From: DASSKW01 sp035701115
GTDB lineage: Bacteria; Pseudomonadota; Gammaproteobacteria; Natronospirales; REEB76
Assembly (NCBI GenBank): GCA_035701115.1
Contig: DASSOA010000118.1
Coordinates: forward strand, 1 to 30,355
Reading direction: 5' to 3'
Length of the DNA stretch: 30,355 nt
Both the position numbers and the translations under genes were made by a program. Shown one piece after another: positions 7,675-15,982 of the stretch; the first letter of the stretch is position 1, and each line of letters opens with the position of its first letter. The notes below the pieces were generated by a model, which saw nothing but the letters and a program-made list of their open reading frames with translations, made no database searches and was not told where the DNA came from.

Positions 7675-8496
7675 ATGTCAAATCGTCGACTTTCCCGGCT
7701 GACAGCCGGAATCGGGTTCAGCATCGCGCTGCTGTTGTCGGCTGGTTGCTCATCGAGTAAGCCGTACACACTTGCCGCACAGCTGGCACCATCAGCTCAA
7801 AGCGGGCTCGTGGCGGCGACCATTGACGTCAATGGCGGTGGCTGCGCCGTCCGGGTAATGATGGCAAATAATCCTCAGGCTTGGACGCCAGTCTGCATTG
7901 TCAACAAGGACCAGAGCGGCTTCAAGAGTTTCACGATTGGCGGCACGCAAGTTGACTTTGGCGCAGTGCCCGGCGGCTTCAAAGTGCTGAGTGCCACATT
8001 GCCCACGCTGCCGGCGCCTGCGGCAGCGACGGCGGCCGCGCCAGCGGTCGCGGCAACCGGAAAGGGTGGCGCCACGACTGCGCCGCCGCCAGCCGCAGCG
8101 AATGCAGTCGCAGCCGTAACGCCGGTTTTTCCCGACCAGTGGAGCATGACCCCCTATGCAGGTACCGTGACGCTGCAGGGTCAGAATCTCGGCTTTCTGA
8201 TCACTTCGGCAACCCTCAAAATTCATGGCAGCCAGGGTATTCTTGATGTCACATTCAAGGCGAGCTATTCACCGCTGCACATGGTTTGCACGGTGATATC
8301 AAACGCACATGGTGATTTCAATCTGATCTTTGACCCAACGCAAACCTCCAAGTTGACGGGTGGCGGCAATTACAGTGTTCAGCTCGTTTCCGAGGGCGCC
8401 GGGATCACCGGAAACGTATGGGATTCGCATGGCTTCGACTCGTGGACTCCGGGATTGCCCCCGCAGTGGGTGGCAACGTCGGTATCCTCAAACTGA
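7675..8496 (+). CDS. Predicted lipoprotein of unknown function
   Basis: The 273-residue product has a lipoprotein signal peptide: basic MSNRRLSRL, a hydrophobic core and the lipobox LLLSAGC with the modified Cys at residue 25. No Asp follows at +2 (CSSS), so by the usual rule it should go to the outer membrane. Residues about 25-105 and 160-273 look like beta-rich domains. They are joined by an Ala/Pro/Thr/Gly-rich linker (about 112-145) that looks flexible. I do not recognise a family. ATG 7675 has GGGGA about 8 bases upstream; the frame opens earlier but only this start gives a signal peptide. A promoter-like pair precedes it and a clear hairpin terminator follows, so it is probably a single-gene unit. 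Confidence 0.75.
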   Translation: MSNRRLSRLTAGIGFSIALLLSAGCSSSKPYTLAAQLAPSAQSGLVAATIDVNGGGCAVRVMMANNPQAWTPVCIVNKDQSGFKSFTIGGTQVDFGAVPGGFKVLSATLPTLPAPAAATAAAPAVAATGKGGATTAPPPAAANAVAAVTPVFPDQWSMTPYAGTVTLQGQNLGFLITSATLKIHGSQGILDVTFKASYSPLHMVCTVISNAHGDFNLIFDPTQTSKLTGGGNYSVQLVSEGAGITGNVWDSHGFDSWTPGLPPQWVATSVSSN

Positions 8497-8502
8497 ATGA
8501 AA

Positions 8503-8532
8503 ATGGCCCGCATCACGCGGGCCATCTTTCTT
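8503..8532. terminator. Hairpin terminator between lipoprotein gene and glpD
   Basis: ATGGCCCGC (8503-8511) pairs perfectly with GCGGGCCAT (8517-8525) around ATCAC, followed by CTTTCTT. On the opposite strand the same stem is followed by TTTTCATT, so it can end both the lipoprotein transcript and the long minus-strand run ending in glpD. Confidence 0.85.
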
Positions 8533-8560
8533 GGGGCAGACCCAGTCGCTAATTGATTGT

Positions 8561-9739
8561 TCAAACTGCGCGCAGGTGCAATTGCCGGGTATCCGCTCGT
8601 GGTTTTCGCACCGGTAGCGTGTGCTCAAGCAACTTGATGGCCCTCGCCGCATCAGCACGGTATGACGTCAATTTGCCCCCGTACACATGCAGCACACGGG
8701 GCCGTTTTGCGGGGAATCCCGAAATCAGCAGTTCACGTGTACGGGCAAAGGCGCGGCCTTCCTGTGCGGGCAATACCCGGAGGCCCGCGAACGAAGTCAC
8801 GATTGACGATTTAGCATGCGGGAAATAGTTCCTGACTACCGTCTGGAGGTATTCGAATTCACTTGGATGCGGTGAAACCGAACCCGGATCAGAGCCGTCG
8901 AACGGCACTTCCGTGGTTCCAACCAGCGTCTGCTTTCGCCACGGCATCACAAAAACGGCACGTTTGTCCTGGGGTGCCTCAAGGTAATAGATGGCCTCGA
9001 CTCGTGGTTCATCCAGGACAATGTGCGAGCCTTGTACCAGCTCCGTTGCAGGTTGAGGACTGACAGGGGTGATGGAAGCAGCGACCTTCGCCGCCCAAGG
9101 ACCAGCCGCGTTCACGAGCGTACGCGCAGTGACTTCAGTTAACTTGCCTTGATGCTCATATTTCACCGTGTAGGTGTCCCCCTGGCCAAGAGCTGCAACG
9201 AATCGGGCTGATTCCAGAAGCTCGGCTCCCAACAGTTCGGCCGATGACATGACCGCGCGGGTCAGCAGGGCATCGTCGGTTTGTGCATCCTGGTAGCGAA
9301 ATACCGCCTGCAGACCGTCGGTGCTGAGGCCGTCCGGATTTTGCCAGCGCAAAACGGACAACCTCTCGAAGCGGCTGTGAGGTGCCAGTTTGCCCAGCAA
9401 CGTATACAGACTCAGACCCGTTTGAACCTGCCATGGACGGCGACTGGTAGTGCGATAGACAGGAATGACGAAGTCTTGCAGTTTGACGAGGTCGGGCGCG
9501 ATCCGCAGCAGCAATTCCCGCTCTGCGAGACATTCTTTTACCAGACCGAAGTGAAATTGTTCGAGGTAACGCAGACCTCCGTGGATCAGCTTGCTTGACC
9601 GGCTGGAGGTTCCGGATGCGACGGTAGCCTGTTCCAGAACCAGCACATCATACCCGGCCGCCGCTGCAGCCTGGGCGATCCCGGCACCATGAATACCGGC
9701 ACCGATAACGACGACGTCATAACCCGGCTTGTGGGTCAT
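8561..9739 (-). CDS. glpD: FAD-dependent glycerol-3-phosphate dehydrogenase, short form
   Basis: This enzyme oxidises sn-glycerol-3-phosphate to dihydroxyacetone phosphate and passes electrons to quinone at the inner membrane. The N-terminus carries the dinucleotide-binding motif VVVIGAGIHGAGIAQAA (about 9-25) and the GlpD signature SSRSSKLIHGGLRYLEQ. NAAGPWA and the C-terminal SFAGLRVLP and YGGKLTSYR also fit the family. At 392 residues it is about 100 shorter than classical GlpD and ends right after the YGGKLTSYR helix, so the helical C-terminal domain is missing. This short form is best read as an intact variant, because the end is followed by a normal terminator. ATG 9739 lies inside the end of the phosphodiesterase gene (23-base overlap), which couples their translation. 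Confidence 0.88.
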   Translation of the reverse strand: MTHKPGYDVVVIGAGIHGAGIAQAAAAAGYDVLVLEQATVASGTSSRSSKLIHGGLRYLEQFHFGLVKECLAERELLLRIAPDLVKLQDFVIPVYRTTSRRPWQVQTGLSLYTLLGKLAPHSRFERLSVLRWQNPDGLSTDGLQAVFRYQDAQTDDALLTRAVMSSAELLGAELLESARFVAALGQGDTYTVKYEHQGKLTEVTARTLVNAAGPWAAKVAASITPVSPQPATELVQGSHIVLDEPRVEAIYYLEAPQDKRAVFVMPWRKQTLVGTTEVPFDGSDPGSVSPHPSEFEYLQTVVRNYFPHAKSSIVTSFAGLRVLPAQEGRAFARTRELLISGFPAKRPRVLHVYGGKLTSYRADAARAIKLLEHTLPVRKPRADTRQLHLRAV

Positions 9740-10490
9740 CGCGATGATTCCTTCCGCTGAGAGCCGCCAGCATTTCCCCGATGGCATTGGTTTCAACCAG
9801 ATCGGCGCCGTCCTCGCTCAGTTGCCTCGCGCGAGCGGGATCTTCTGTATGGTAGACGGCCCAGCGCCATGGGCCATCAAACATGGCCCGAAGCTCGCTG
9901 AAGCAGTGTTGCGATGTAAACAGAAAATCCGGCTGCAGACCGTTGAGCGCATGCAGGGTATGGAGACTTGTATCTTCAGTCACGAAGCCGATGCGTCCCG
10001 CGCCAAGTCGTTTGGCTTCCAGCAGGCACTCCGCATCAAACGAAATCACGATACCAGTGGACAGATGGTGTTTCAGCGCCGCCATGACCGGTTCCATTAC
10101 CTGGCGTCGTCCAAAACGTTGGAGGCTTTCCAGTTTGATCTCGACAAATGCCTGGACGCCTGCATGGTTTTCAATTGCTCCCATTACCTCGCTCAATCGC
10201 GGCACGAAAGTATTCTTGAAACGAGATCCGAAGCGCCCGGATTCACAAACATCTACATGATCCAGATCAGCTGCCGAGAGCTCCATTACCAGGCGATCGA
10301 CGTCAGCGGTCCGCTTCAAGTTTGCGTCGTGACACAACACCGGAACACCATCCCGGCTCATTTGAATGTCGAATTCCACAAATCGGGCGCCTGCAAGAAC
10401 CGCTGCCTCGATGCCGGGCAGCGTGTTTTCCGGGTAACGTGACGGATACCCGCGATGTGCAACCAGTACAGGACTGATTCTATGTGGCAT
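9717..10490 (-). CDS. ugpQ: Cytoplasmic glycerophosphodiester phosphodiesterase
   Basis: This enzyme hydrolyses glycerophosphodiesters, the deacylation products of phospholipids, to glycerol-3-phosphate and an alcohol. The 257-residue protein begins almost at once with the family motif AHRGYPSRYPENT (His12, Arg13, Glu21, Asn22). The metal-binding FVEFDIQMSRDGVPVLCHD follows, with Glu39, Asp41 and the catalytic His53. FVEIKLE and a closing DGADLVETNAIG strand complete the barrel. There is no signal peptide, so it resembles UgpQ rather than periplasmic GlpQ. ATG 10490 is preferred over GTG 10496. The gene lies 27 bases after the last permease gene and overlaps glpD, so the two enzymes form a direct route from glycerophosphodiester to dihydroxyacetone phosphate. 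Confidence 0.9.
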   Translation of the reverse strand: MPHRISPVLVAHRGYPSRYPENTLPGIEAAVLAGARFVEFDIQMSRDGVPVLCHDANLKRTADVDRLVMELSAADLDHVDVCESGRFGSRFKNTFVPRLSEVMGAIENHAGVQAFVEIKLESLQRFGRRQVMEPVMAALKHHLSTGIVISFDAECLLEAKRLGAGRIGFVTEDTSLHTLHALNGLQPDFLFTSQHCFSELRAMFDGPWRWAVYHTEDPARARQLSEDGADLVETNAIGEMLAALSGRNHRDDPQAGL

Positions 10491-10517
10491 GAACACTCTG
10501 CCGGTGCAACAGAATGG

Positions 10518-11744
10518 CTATTCATACCTCAAGGCGTCAATCGGGTCCAGCGCGGCAGCCTTTGCTGCCGGCGCGATGCCGAACAATACGCCGACGCCGC
10601 CTGAGAAGCCGAAAGCAAGCGCAATCGACCACCAGGGAACGTAGGCGCCACGGAATGCCGGAATTGCGTGGGCCACCAGTATGCCGATGCCGTAACCGAG
10701 CAGCAGTCCGATGATGCCACCGATAGAGGAAAGCGACACGGCCTCGATCAGAAACTGCACAAGGATATCCTGGCGTCGTGCGCCCAGGCTTTTCATGATG
10801 CCGATTTCCCGGGTGCGCTCCGTCACTGATACCAGCATGATATTCATGATGCCGATGCCCCCAACCAGCAGCGATATCGCCACGATTCCGCCCAGTATGA
10901 CGGTAATGGAGTTGAACAGGCTGGTGAAAGTGCCCAACAGTTGCGTCGGGGTCTGAACCTTGAAATCGTTGTCCTGTCTCGGTCGGAGATTGTGGTTACG
11001 GCGCAGGATCTGGGTGATCCTGCCGATGATTGCGTCGGTCTGTTGGGCATTGATCACGTTCAACTGGATAACGATATTGGGTACGGTCGCAGCGCCTTCG
11101 AGACTGAGTGCCGTGCCATAGGGGATGATGATGCGGTTATCCTGATCAAAGCCGAGAATTTTGCCCCGCGGGTGTAATACGCCAACGATCTTGAACCATT
11201 GATTGGATATCTGAATGTATTGACCAAGTGGCGATGCCGGCAGGTGCAGTTTCTTGATCAGCGTTACGCCGATGATGGCGATATGGCGGTGATGCAGATC
11301 GTCTTCGGCGGTCACGAAGCGCCCTGTGTCGGGGTACTGTCCCTCAGTGATGGCATAGCTTGGGGTGCTTCCAAGTATGAAGCTCGCAGTTGTCTGACTG
11401 CGGTATTTGGCCGTGCCGAAGAATCGCCCAACCCTCAGCACCGGGCTGATGCCGGAAATGCCACTGACCTCGTGCTGGATTGCCAGCAGATCATCGGGCG
11501 TAATCTTTGCCGTCTTTCCCGCAAGGCGGTCCTTGCGCGGCAGGTACGATTGAATCGTCAGGGTATTGGCGCCGAGTCCCTTGAATTCACTGGTCACTGA
11601 ATTGCTGAATCCCTGAATAAGCGAGACAACCGCGATTACCGCCATTACGCCGATGACGATGCCGAGCATCGTGAGAAAGCTTCTCAGTGCGTGTGCGCGA
11701 ATTGCCTGCAGGGCGGAGCGGATGCTTTCGACAAGGGTGTACAC
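10518..11744 (-). CDS. MacB/FtsX-type ABC transporter permease, copy 2
   Basis: This 408-residue inner-membrane permease follows the MacB fold: a first membrane helix (about 18-45, SFLTMLGIVIGVMAVIAVVSL), a periplasmic domain of about 230 residues, then three membrane helices near the end. The cytoplasmic coupling segment TERTREIGIMKSLGARRQDI and the closing LDPIDALRYE are diagnostic of the FtsX/MacB family. It lacks a fused nucleotide-binding domain and must use the separate ATPase encoded upstream. It begins with GTG, 6 bases after the stop of its paralogue. The two paralogues are nearly identical in the membrane segments but differ strongly in the periplasmic domain. Confidence 0.9.
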   Translation of the reverse strand: MYTLVESIRSALQAIRAHALRSFLTMLGIVIGVMAVIAVVSLIQGFSNSVTSEFKGLGANTLTIQSYLPRKDRLAGKTAKITPDDLLAIQHEVSGISGISPVLRVGRFFGTAKYRSQTTASFILGSTPSYAITEGQYPDTGRFVTAEDDLHHRHIAIIGVTLIKKLHLPASPLGQYIQISNQWFKIVGVLHPRGKILGFDQDNRIIIPYGTALSLEGAATVPNIVIQLNVINAQQTDAIIGRITQILRRNHNLRPRQDNDFKVQTPTQLLGTFTSLFNSITVILGGIVAISLLVGGIGIMNIMLVSVTERTREIGIMKSLGARRQDILVQFLIEAVSLSSIGGIIGLLLGYGIGILVAHAIPAFRGAYVPWWSIALAFGFSGGVGVLFGIAPAAKAAALDPIDALRYE

Positions 11745-11750
11745 GGCACG

Positions 11751-12980
11751 CTACTCGTAACGCAAGGCGTCGATCGGATCAAGGGATGCCGCCTTTGCGG
11801 CAGGCGCAATACCGAAAAACACACCTACACTTACCGAAAATCCGAGAGCAAGCACGACTGCCCACCACGGGACATGCGCGCCCAGAAACTGGGGAACGGC
11901 GTGAGCTATCAGAACACCCGCGCCGTAACCGAGTAACAATCCAACGCAGCCGCCAAGTAACGAGAGCGTAACCGCCTCAATCAGAAACTGCATCAGGATG
12001 TCCTGCCGCCGCGCACCCAGGCTCTTGCAGATACCGATTTCGCGGGTGCGCTCCGTGACCTGTACCAGCATGATGTTCATGATGCCGATTCCGCCTACCA
12101 GCAGCGAGATGCCGACAATTCCACCCAGAATCAGCGTGATCGAATTGAGAATCTGGTTGAAGCTGCTGAGAGTCTGTTCGGGAGTCTGCACCAGGAAGTC
12201 GTCGTCCTGTCCGGGTTTGAGATGATGCTGCCGGCGCAAGATCTGGGTGATGCGGCCGACCACGCTATCCATGTTCTTGAGGTCGTTGACTGTCACATTG
12301 ATTTGAATATCCGGCACAGTTGATGCGCCGACCAGACTGTGTGCGGTGCCGTAGGGAATATAGATGCGGTCATCCTGATCTTCACCGCCGATCGTCCCAA
12401 GCGTCTTCAGTACCCCGATGATGCGGAACCACTGATTGAACATTTCGAGGTACTTGCCGGTCGGATCTTTCGGCAAGTTGAGATCGGTGACAAGCGTGTG
12501 GCCGATTACGGCGACCCGCTGATGACCGATATCGTCGCTGGGGGCGATGTAGCGGCCGATCACCGGGTAGAAGCTGGTGCTCTCTGCGTGAGACGAGGTT
12601 GTACCGTAGATGCCTGCATAGGCCGTCTGGTCACCGTATTGGACGGCACCGGAGCCGTCGCCTGCCAATGTCAGAATTGGCGTGATATTGCTGATGCCGG
12701 GTACTTGATGCTGAATCACCTGCAGGTCGTCCGGAGTGACCTTGACGATTTTACCCGACATGAACTCTTCGAAGGTTTCATTGGACTGAATCGTCAGTAC
12801 ATCCGAACCCATGTTCGCAAATGTCGTGGTAACGGAGTGGCGGAAACCCTGGATCAGGGATACCACAGCAATCACGGCCATGACCGCAATGATGATACCG
12901 AGGGTGGTGAGGAAACTGCGCATCGTATTGGCTCGGATTGCCAAAAAGGCCGATCGCAGGCTCTCCAGAAAGTTATACAC
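11751..12980 (-). CDS. MacB/FtsX-type ABC transporter permease, copy 1
   Basis: The 409-residue protein has the same layout as the next gene: one N-terminal helix (SFLTTLGIIIAVMAVIAVVSL), a large periplasmic domain, and three C-terminal helices around TERTREIGICKSLGARRQDI. It ends LDPIDALRYE, identical to its neighbour. The Cys in the coupling segment and the sequence of the periplasmic part (for example GSDVLTIQSNETFEEF) distinguish it from copy 2. Its GTG start overlaps the end of the ATPase gene by 8 bases, so it is translationally coupled to it. MacB works as a dimer, and two different permeases here raise the possibility of a heterodimer. The alternative is two homodimers sharing one ATPase. 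Confidence 0.9.
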   Translation of the reverse strand: MYNFLESLRSAFLAIRANTMRSFLTTLGIIIAVMAVIAVVSLIQGFRHSVTTTFANMGSDVLTIQSNETFEEFMSGKIVKVTPDDLQVIQHQVPGISNITPILTLAGDGSGAVQYGDQTAYAGIYGTTSSHAESTSFYPVIGRYIAPSDDIGHQRVAVIGHTLVTDLNLPKDPTGKYLEMFNQWFRIIGVLKTLGTIGGEDQDDRIYIPYGTAHSLVGASTVPDIQINVTVNDLKNMDSVVGRITQILRRQHHLKPGQDDDFLVQTPEQTLSSFNQILNSITLILGGIVGISLLVGGIGIMNIMLVQVTERTREIGICKSLGARRQDILMQFLIEAVTLSLLGGCVGLLLGYGAGVLIAHAVPQFLGAHVPWWAVVLALGFSVSVGVFFGIAPAAKAASLDPIDALRYE

Positions 12981-13701
12981 GGCGCAGCGCTTCCTGATCT
13001 TGCGTGTCGTCGGCAGAGGCCGTGTCGCTCAGTACCCGGCCGTCCATGATGCGTATGACGCGGCGACAATGATTGGCGATGTTCTGATCGTGCGTGACAA
13101 TGATAATTGTGTGACCGCGACCATGCAGTTCATCAAACATGTTCATGACGTCACGGCTGGTGCTGGAATCCAGGTTGCCGGTGGGCTCGTCGGCCAGCAA
13201 TATGGACGGCTTGCCGACCAGGGCGCGCGCGATGGCGACGCGCTGACGCTGGCCGCCGGATAGCTGATTGGGCAAATGCGTGAGCCGGTCGCCGAGACCG
13301 ACGTTGCGCAGGGCTTCGGTTGCCATACGGCGGCGTTCCGCGAGTGGAATTCCGCGGTAAATGAGCGGCTGCATGACGTTGTGCAGGGCATCGGAACGGC
13401 CCAGCAGGTTGAAATTCTGGAAGATGAAACCGATTTCCCGGTTGCGGATGCGCGCGAGCGCATTGTCGTCGAGCGTTGCAACAGGCGTGCCGTTCAGGAT
13501 GTACTCGCCTGCGCTCGGTTTGTCCAGGCAGCCGACGATGTTCATCAGGGTGGACTTTCCCGATCCAGACGGCCCGATAAATGCCGCGTAATCGTTCCGG
13601 TTGATGACGAGATTGATATCCTGCAGTGCATTAAGTATGGAATCGCCCATCACATACTGCTTGCCAACATGGCGCAGTTCAAGAACGGGTTCCGGACTCA
13701 T
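12973..13701 (-). CDS. ABC transporter ATP-binding protein (MacB/LolD type)
   Basis: This is the ATPase subunit that powers the two permeases. The 242-residue protein has all nucleotide-binding motifs: Walker A GPSGSGKST (43-51), Q-loop Gln95 in FQNFNLL, signature LSGGQ (147-151), Walker B ILLADE (167-172) with the D-loop GNLDSS, and switch His204 in THDQ. The sequence YVMGD and LNALQDINL near the start and HGRGHTIIIVTHD near the end place it in the MacB/LolD group that partners FtsX-like permeases. Its ATG shares four bases (ATGA) with the stop of the adaptor gene, and its end overlaps the first permease. The C-terminal tail after MDGRVLSD is short and acidic. Confidence 0.95.
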   Translation of the reverse strand: MSPEPVLELRHVGKQYVMGDSILNALQDINLVINRNDYAAFIGPSGSGKSTLMNIVGCLDKPSAGEYILNGTPVATLDDNALARIRNREIGFIFQNFNLLGRSDALHNVMQPLIYRGIPLAERRRMATEALRNVGLGDRLTHLPNQLSGGQRQRVAIARALVGKPSILLADEPTGNLDSSTSRDVMNMFDELHGRGHTIIIVTHDQNIANHCRRVIRIMDGRVLSDTASADDTQDQEALRRV

Positions 13702-14930
13702 GATGCACTCGACGTTGACTTGTCGCTCCTGGCGGGCAACGGCGTCACCGCTTCGCCATCACTCAAGGCATGCAAGGTTGTATAGGGACCCGATACAACG
13801 ACGTCGCCTGCCTTGAGCCCCGATACGATTTCCTGATAGGTATCGCTTGACACACCAGTCTTGACGGGTTGCTTCTGCGCCTTGCCGTTACGGATGATGT
13901 ATACATACGCACCGGATGTCGGTTCCAGACTCTTTGAGTTCGGATTATTCTCGTAGAGCACAGCCTGTATCGGCACAGCCAGCGCATTCGGCGTGCTCTG
14001 TGTGAAAATCTCGGCGCGACAGCTCATTCCCGGGCGCACGCGGGGCAGTTTCTTGTCTGTCAGGCCGATTTTCACTTCGAATGTGACACCCTGTTGAGCA
14101 GTGGCGGCTGTCGCCGTGCTGGTATCGGTTACCGATGCGGCGATGAACTGCACTTTGCCGTGGAAAGTATCATTGGGGTAGGAGACAGCATTGATATCGG
14201 CATCTTCGCCCAGCTTCAGGTTGGCAATGTCGGCTTCATCCACTTGCACGTCGGCCTGCACCTCGGAAGGATCGGCAATCTCCATCAGGGTTGAGCCCGG
14301 TATGTTCGCGCCGGTGATGACCGTTTCGCCAACCTTGACCGGCAGACTGGTTACCATGCCGTTTATCGGAGACCGGATTACCGTCTTGGACAGGTTCTGT
14401 TCCTGCTGACTCAACTGGGCTTCGGCACTGCTGAGTGCTTCCTGCTGCGATTGCAGTTGCACCTTGGCAATATCGAGCTGGTTGGATAACTGATCGAAAC
14501 TGTTGGCGTCGACCAGCCCCTGTTTGAAAAGTTTCTGCTGCCGGTCATATTGCAGTTGCAGGTTGGCAATGCTCAGCTTCTGGCTTTCGATGGCGATACG
14601 CGCCTCTTGTACGCTTGCCGTGGCCTGGGCTACGGCCGCTTCGTACACACTCGGGTCAAGCCGGAGCACCACTTGGCCTTTTTTGACGAGCTGGCCCTCA
14701 ACCACCGGAATGGCGCTGATTTTGCCGATTACTTCCGGCTTGAGTTCCACGGGGTTGAGGTAGATGAGCTGACCGGAGGCGAGAATCGAGCTTCGAATCA
14801 TTCGCGATTCCACTTTCGCGGTCTCGACTCGCTCTCCCTTGCTGCCGCCGCTAAGACGGCCAATTACAATCAGGAGAACGAGCGCAGCTGCGATGCCGAT
14901 GCCGATCCAGAGCTTGCGTTTTTGCTTCAT
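13698..14930 (-). CDS. MacA-like periplasmic adaptor (membrane fusion protein, HlyD family)
   Basis: This adaptor should link the ABC permeases to an outer-membrane channel. The 410-residue protein starts with a short basic cytoplasmic tail and one membrane anchor (about 8-25). A lipoyl-like half-motif follows at about residues 70-95 (VEGQLVKKGQVVLRLD), then a long alpha-helical hairpin (about 100-190) rich in Gln, Leu and Ala. The second lipoyl half (SPINGMVTSLPVKVGETV) and beta-barrel domains complete the protein. This is the standard MacA order. I chose ATG 14930 over the in-frame TTG 14942. The stop overlaps the ATPase start, which supports a single transport operon. No outer-membrane TolC gene is in the window. 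Confidence 0.92.
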   Translation of the reverse strand: MKQKRKLWIGIGIAAALVLLIVIGRLSGGSKGERVETAKVESRMIRSSILASGQLIYLNPVELKPEVIGKISAIPVVEGQLVKKGQVVLRLDPSVYEAAVAQATASVQEARIAIESQKLSIANLQLQYDRQQKLFKQGLVDANSFDQLSNQLDIAKVQLQSQQEALSSAEAQLSQQEQNLSKTVIRSPINGMVTSLPVKVGETVITGANIPGSTLMEIADPSEVQADVQVDEADIANLKLGEDADINAVSYPNDTFHGKVQFIAASVTDTSTATAATAQQGVTFEVKIGLTDKKLPRVRPGMSCRAEIFTQSTPNALAVPIQAVLYENNPNSKSLEPTSGAYVYIIRNGKAQKQPVKTGVSSDTYQEIVSGLKAGDVVVSGPYTTLHALSDGEAVTPLPARSDKSTSSAS

Positions 14931-14989
14931 GCGAAATCTCAAGGTGATTTAGTGGAATATCAACAGGTGCGCGGCCAGCCTGAAGACCA

Positions 14990-15691
14990 TCAGGCCAGTT
15001 TGATCGCCACGATGACGCCGTAGATAACGACATACGGCGCGAGGACAATCAACGCCGATTTTCCAAGACTCTTCCTGGTCCAAAGCGCAAAACCGAAGAT
15101 CATCAGTCCCAAAGTCCAGAACAACGTCAGATGCAGGTTCTGCAGGATGCTGAACCAGTTACTGCTTTTGGGAAGATGGAAAAGCAGTGTGTTCACCGAC
15201 GTGACATCGATGCGGTACAAAGAGACCTGCTTGCCGGGGCTGAACAGATACATTACTGCGGTGGCGACGGTGGCCAATACGTTCGGGAAATAGGTCCACG
15301 CCGTAAAGCTGAACCATTTGCCGAAGCTCTGTATCTCCGAGCCGCCGAGTTTGTCTACCAGTAGCAGATAAACCGCCTGCAGGACATAGATCGCGCTGAT
15401 TCCCAGCAGGTTGCCAGCTACCGCCCCAAACAGAAAGCGGCCGCGCGTCATTGAGTCACGTACCCTGTCGACCTGATCTGCGTCCATTTTGCCGGCCATG
15501 CCGCTGACGATCTGGTCCACCAGCCAGCCGAGGTCGACTGTCAGGAAGTACCACACGCCGAATCCGACCGATACGAAAAGGGTGATCACGAAGGGATACC
15601 ATAACCACCGCGTATGGGCTTTGGCATCGGTTAATGCCTTGGCAGGGTCGACGAAGATATTGACAAGGCAGGCGAGAGCGGAAGCGTTCAT
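14990..15691 (-). CDS. Yip1-like polytopic inner-membrane protein
   Basis: The 233-residue protein has about five hydrophobic segments (for example WYPFVITLFVSVGFGVWYF near residue 31 and LIVLAPYVVIYGVIVAIKL at the end). The first is preceded by IFVDPAKALTDAK, a start typical of bacterial Yip1-domain proteins. Their function is not well known. ATG 15691 has AGGGGA 7 bases upstream. It is the first gene of the transport run; the adaptor begins 59 bases downstream. Its proximity suggests a helper role for the ABC system, but that is inference from position only. Confidence 0.75.
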   Translation of the reverse strand: MNASALACLVNIFVDPAKALTDAKAHTRWLWYPFVITLFVSVGFGVWYFLTVDLGWLVDQIVSGMAGKMDADQVDRVRDSMTRGRFLFGAVAGNLLGISAIYVLQAVYLLLVDKLGGSEIQSFGKWFSFTAWTYFPNVLATVATAVMYLFSPGKQVSLYRIDVTSVNTLLFHLPKSSNWFSILQNLHLTLFWTLGLMIFGFALWTRKSLGKSALIVLAPYVVIYGVIVAIKLA

Positions 15692-15738
15692 GTGCGTATC
15701 CCCTGGAATTCTTGACAGAACTGGTTGGTTAGGCCGCT

Positions 15739-15744
15739 ATTGTA
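15739..15744 (-). promoter_or_regulatory. Possible -10 element of the Yip1/ABC operon
   Basis: TACAAT on the minus strand lies about 48 bases before the Yip1 ATG. No good -35 box is seen at 17 bases, so the call rests on the -10 element and its distance. Confidence 0.25.
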
Positions 15745-15873
15745 TGTGGTTCAGGTGCTCAATAAGGACGGCGACTGACTAAACCGTGCAAACGGGTTCG
15801 CCAGTGGCTAACGTGCGAGGGATGATAGGGTGCCGGAGAGCAGGTTTGAAGTGACGAATGTCAGAACGCTGTC

Positions 15874-15889
15874 GCGATAGTGCTATCGC
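15874..15889. repeat. Perfect short palindrome in an intergenic region
   Basis: GCGATAG (15874-15880) and CTATCGC (15883-15889) form a perfect inverted repeat with a 2-base centre. It lies between the Yip1 gene and the RRM terminator, with no nearby T-run. Dyads of this size are common operators; no regulator is adjacent. Confidence 0.4.
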
Positions 15890-15910
15890 AACGTCCCCGG
15901 TTCAGAAACA

Positions 15911-15951
15911 TAAAAGCTCGCGTCCCCGGACGTATGACGGCCGGGGACGCG
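15911..15951 (-). terminator. Rho-independent terminator of the RRM gene
   Basis: The arms CGCGTCCCCGG (15919-15929) and CCGGGGACGCG (15941-15951) are perfectly complementary over 11 bp. Read on the minus strand, the stem is followed by AGCTTTTATG. It lies about 30 bases past the stop of the RRM protein. Confidence 0.85.
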
Positions 15952-15982
15952 AAGCTGATCAGCGACAGGTAAAGCGGAAAGC

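Noticed and set aside
9729..10442. Open frame of 237 codons on the plus strand.
   Set aside because: It is a shadow of the phosphodiesterase gene, which has full catalytic motifs.
15712..15743. TTGACA on the plus strand with TATTGT downstream.
   Set aside because: The spacing is 20 bases and there is no plus-strand gene or hairpin-terminated RNA nearby; typA has its own -10 box much further on.
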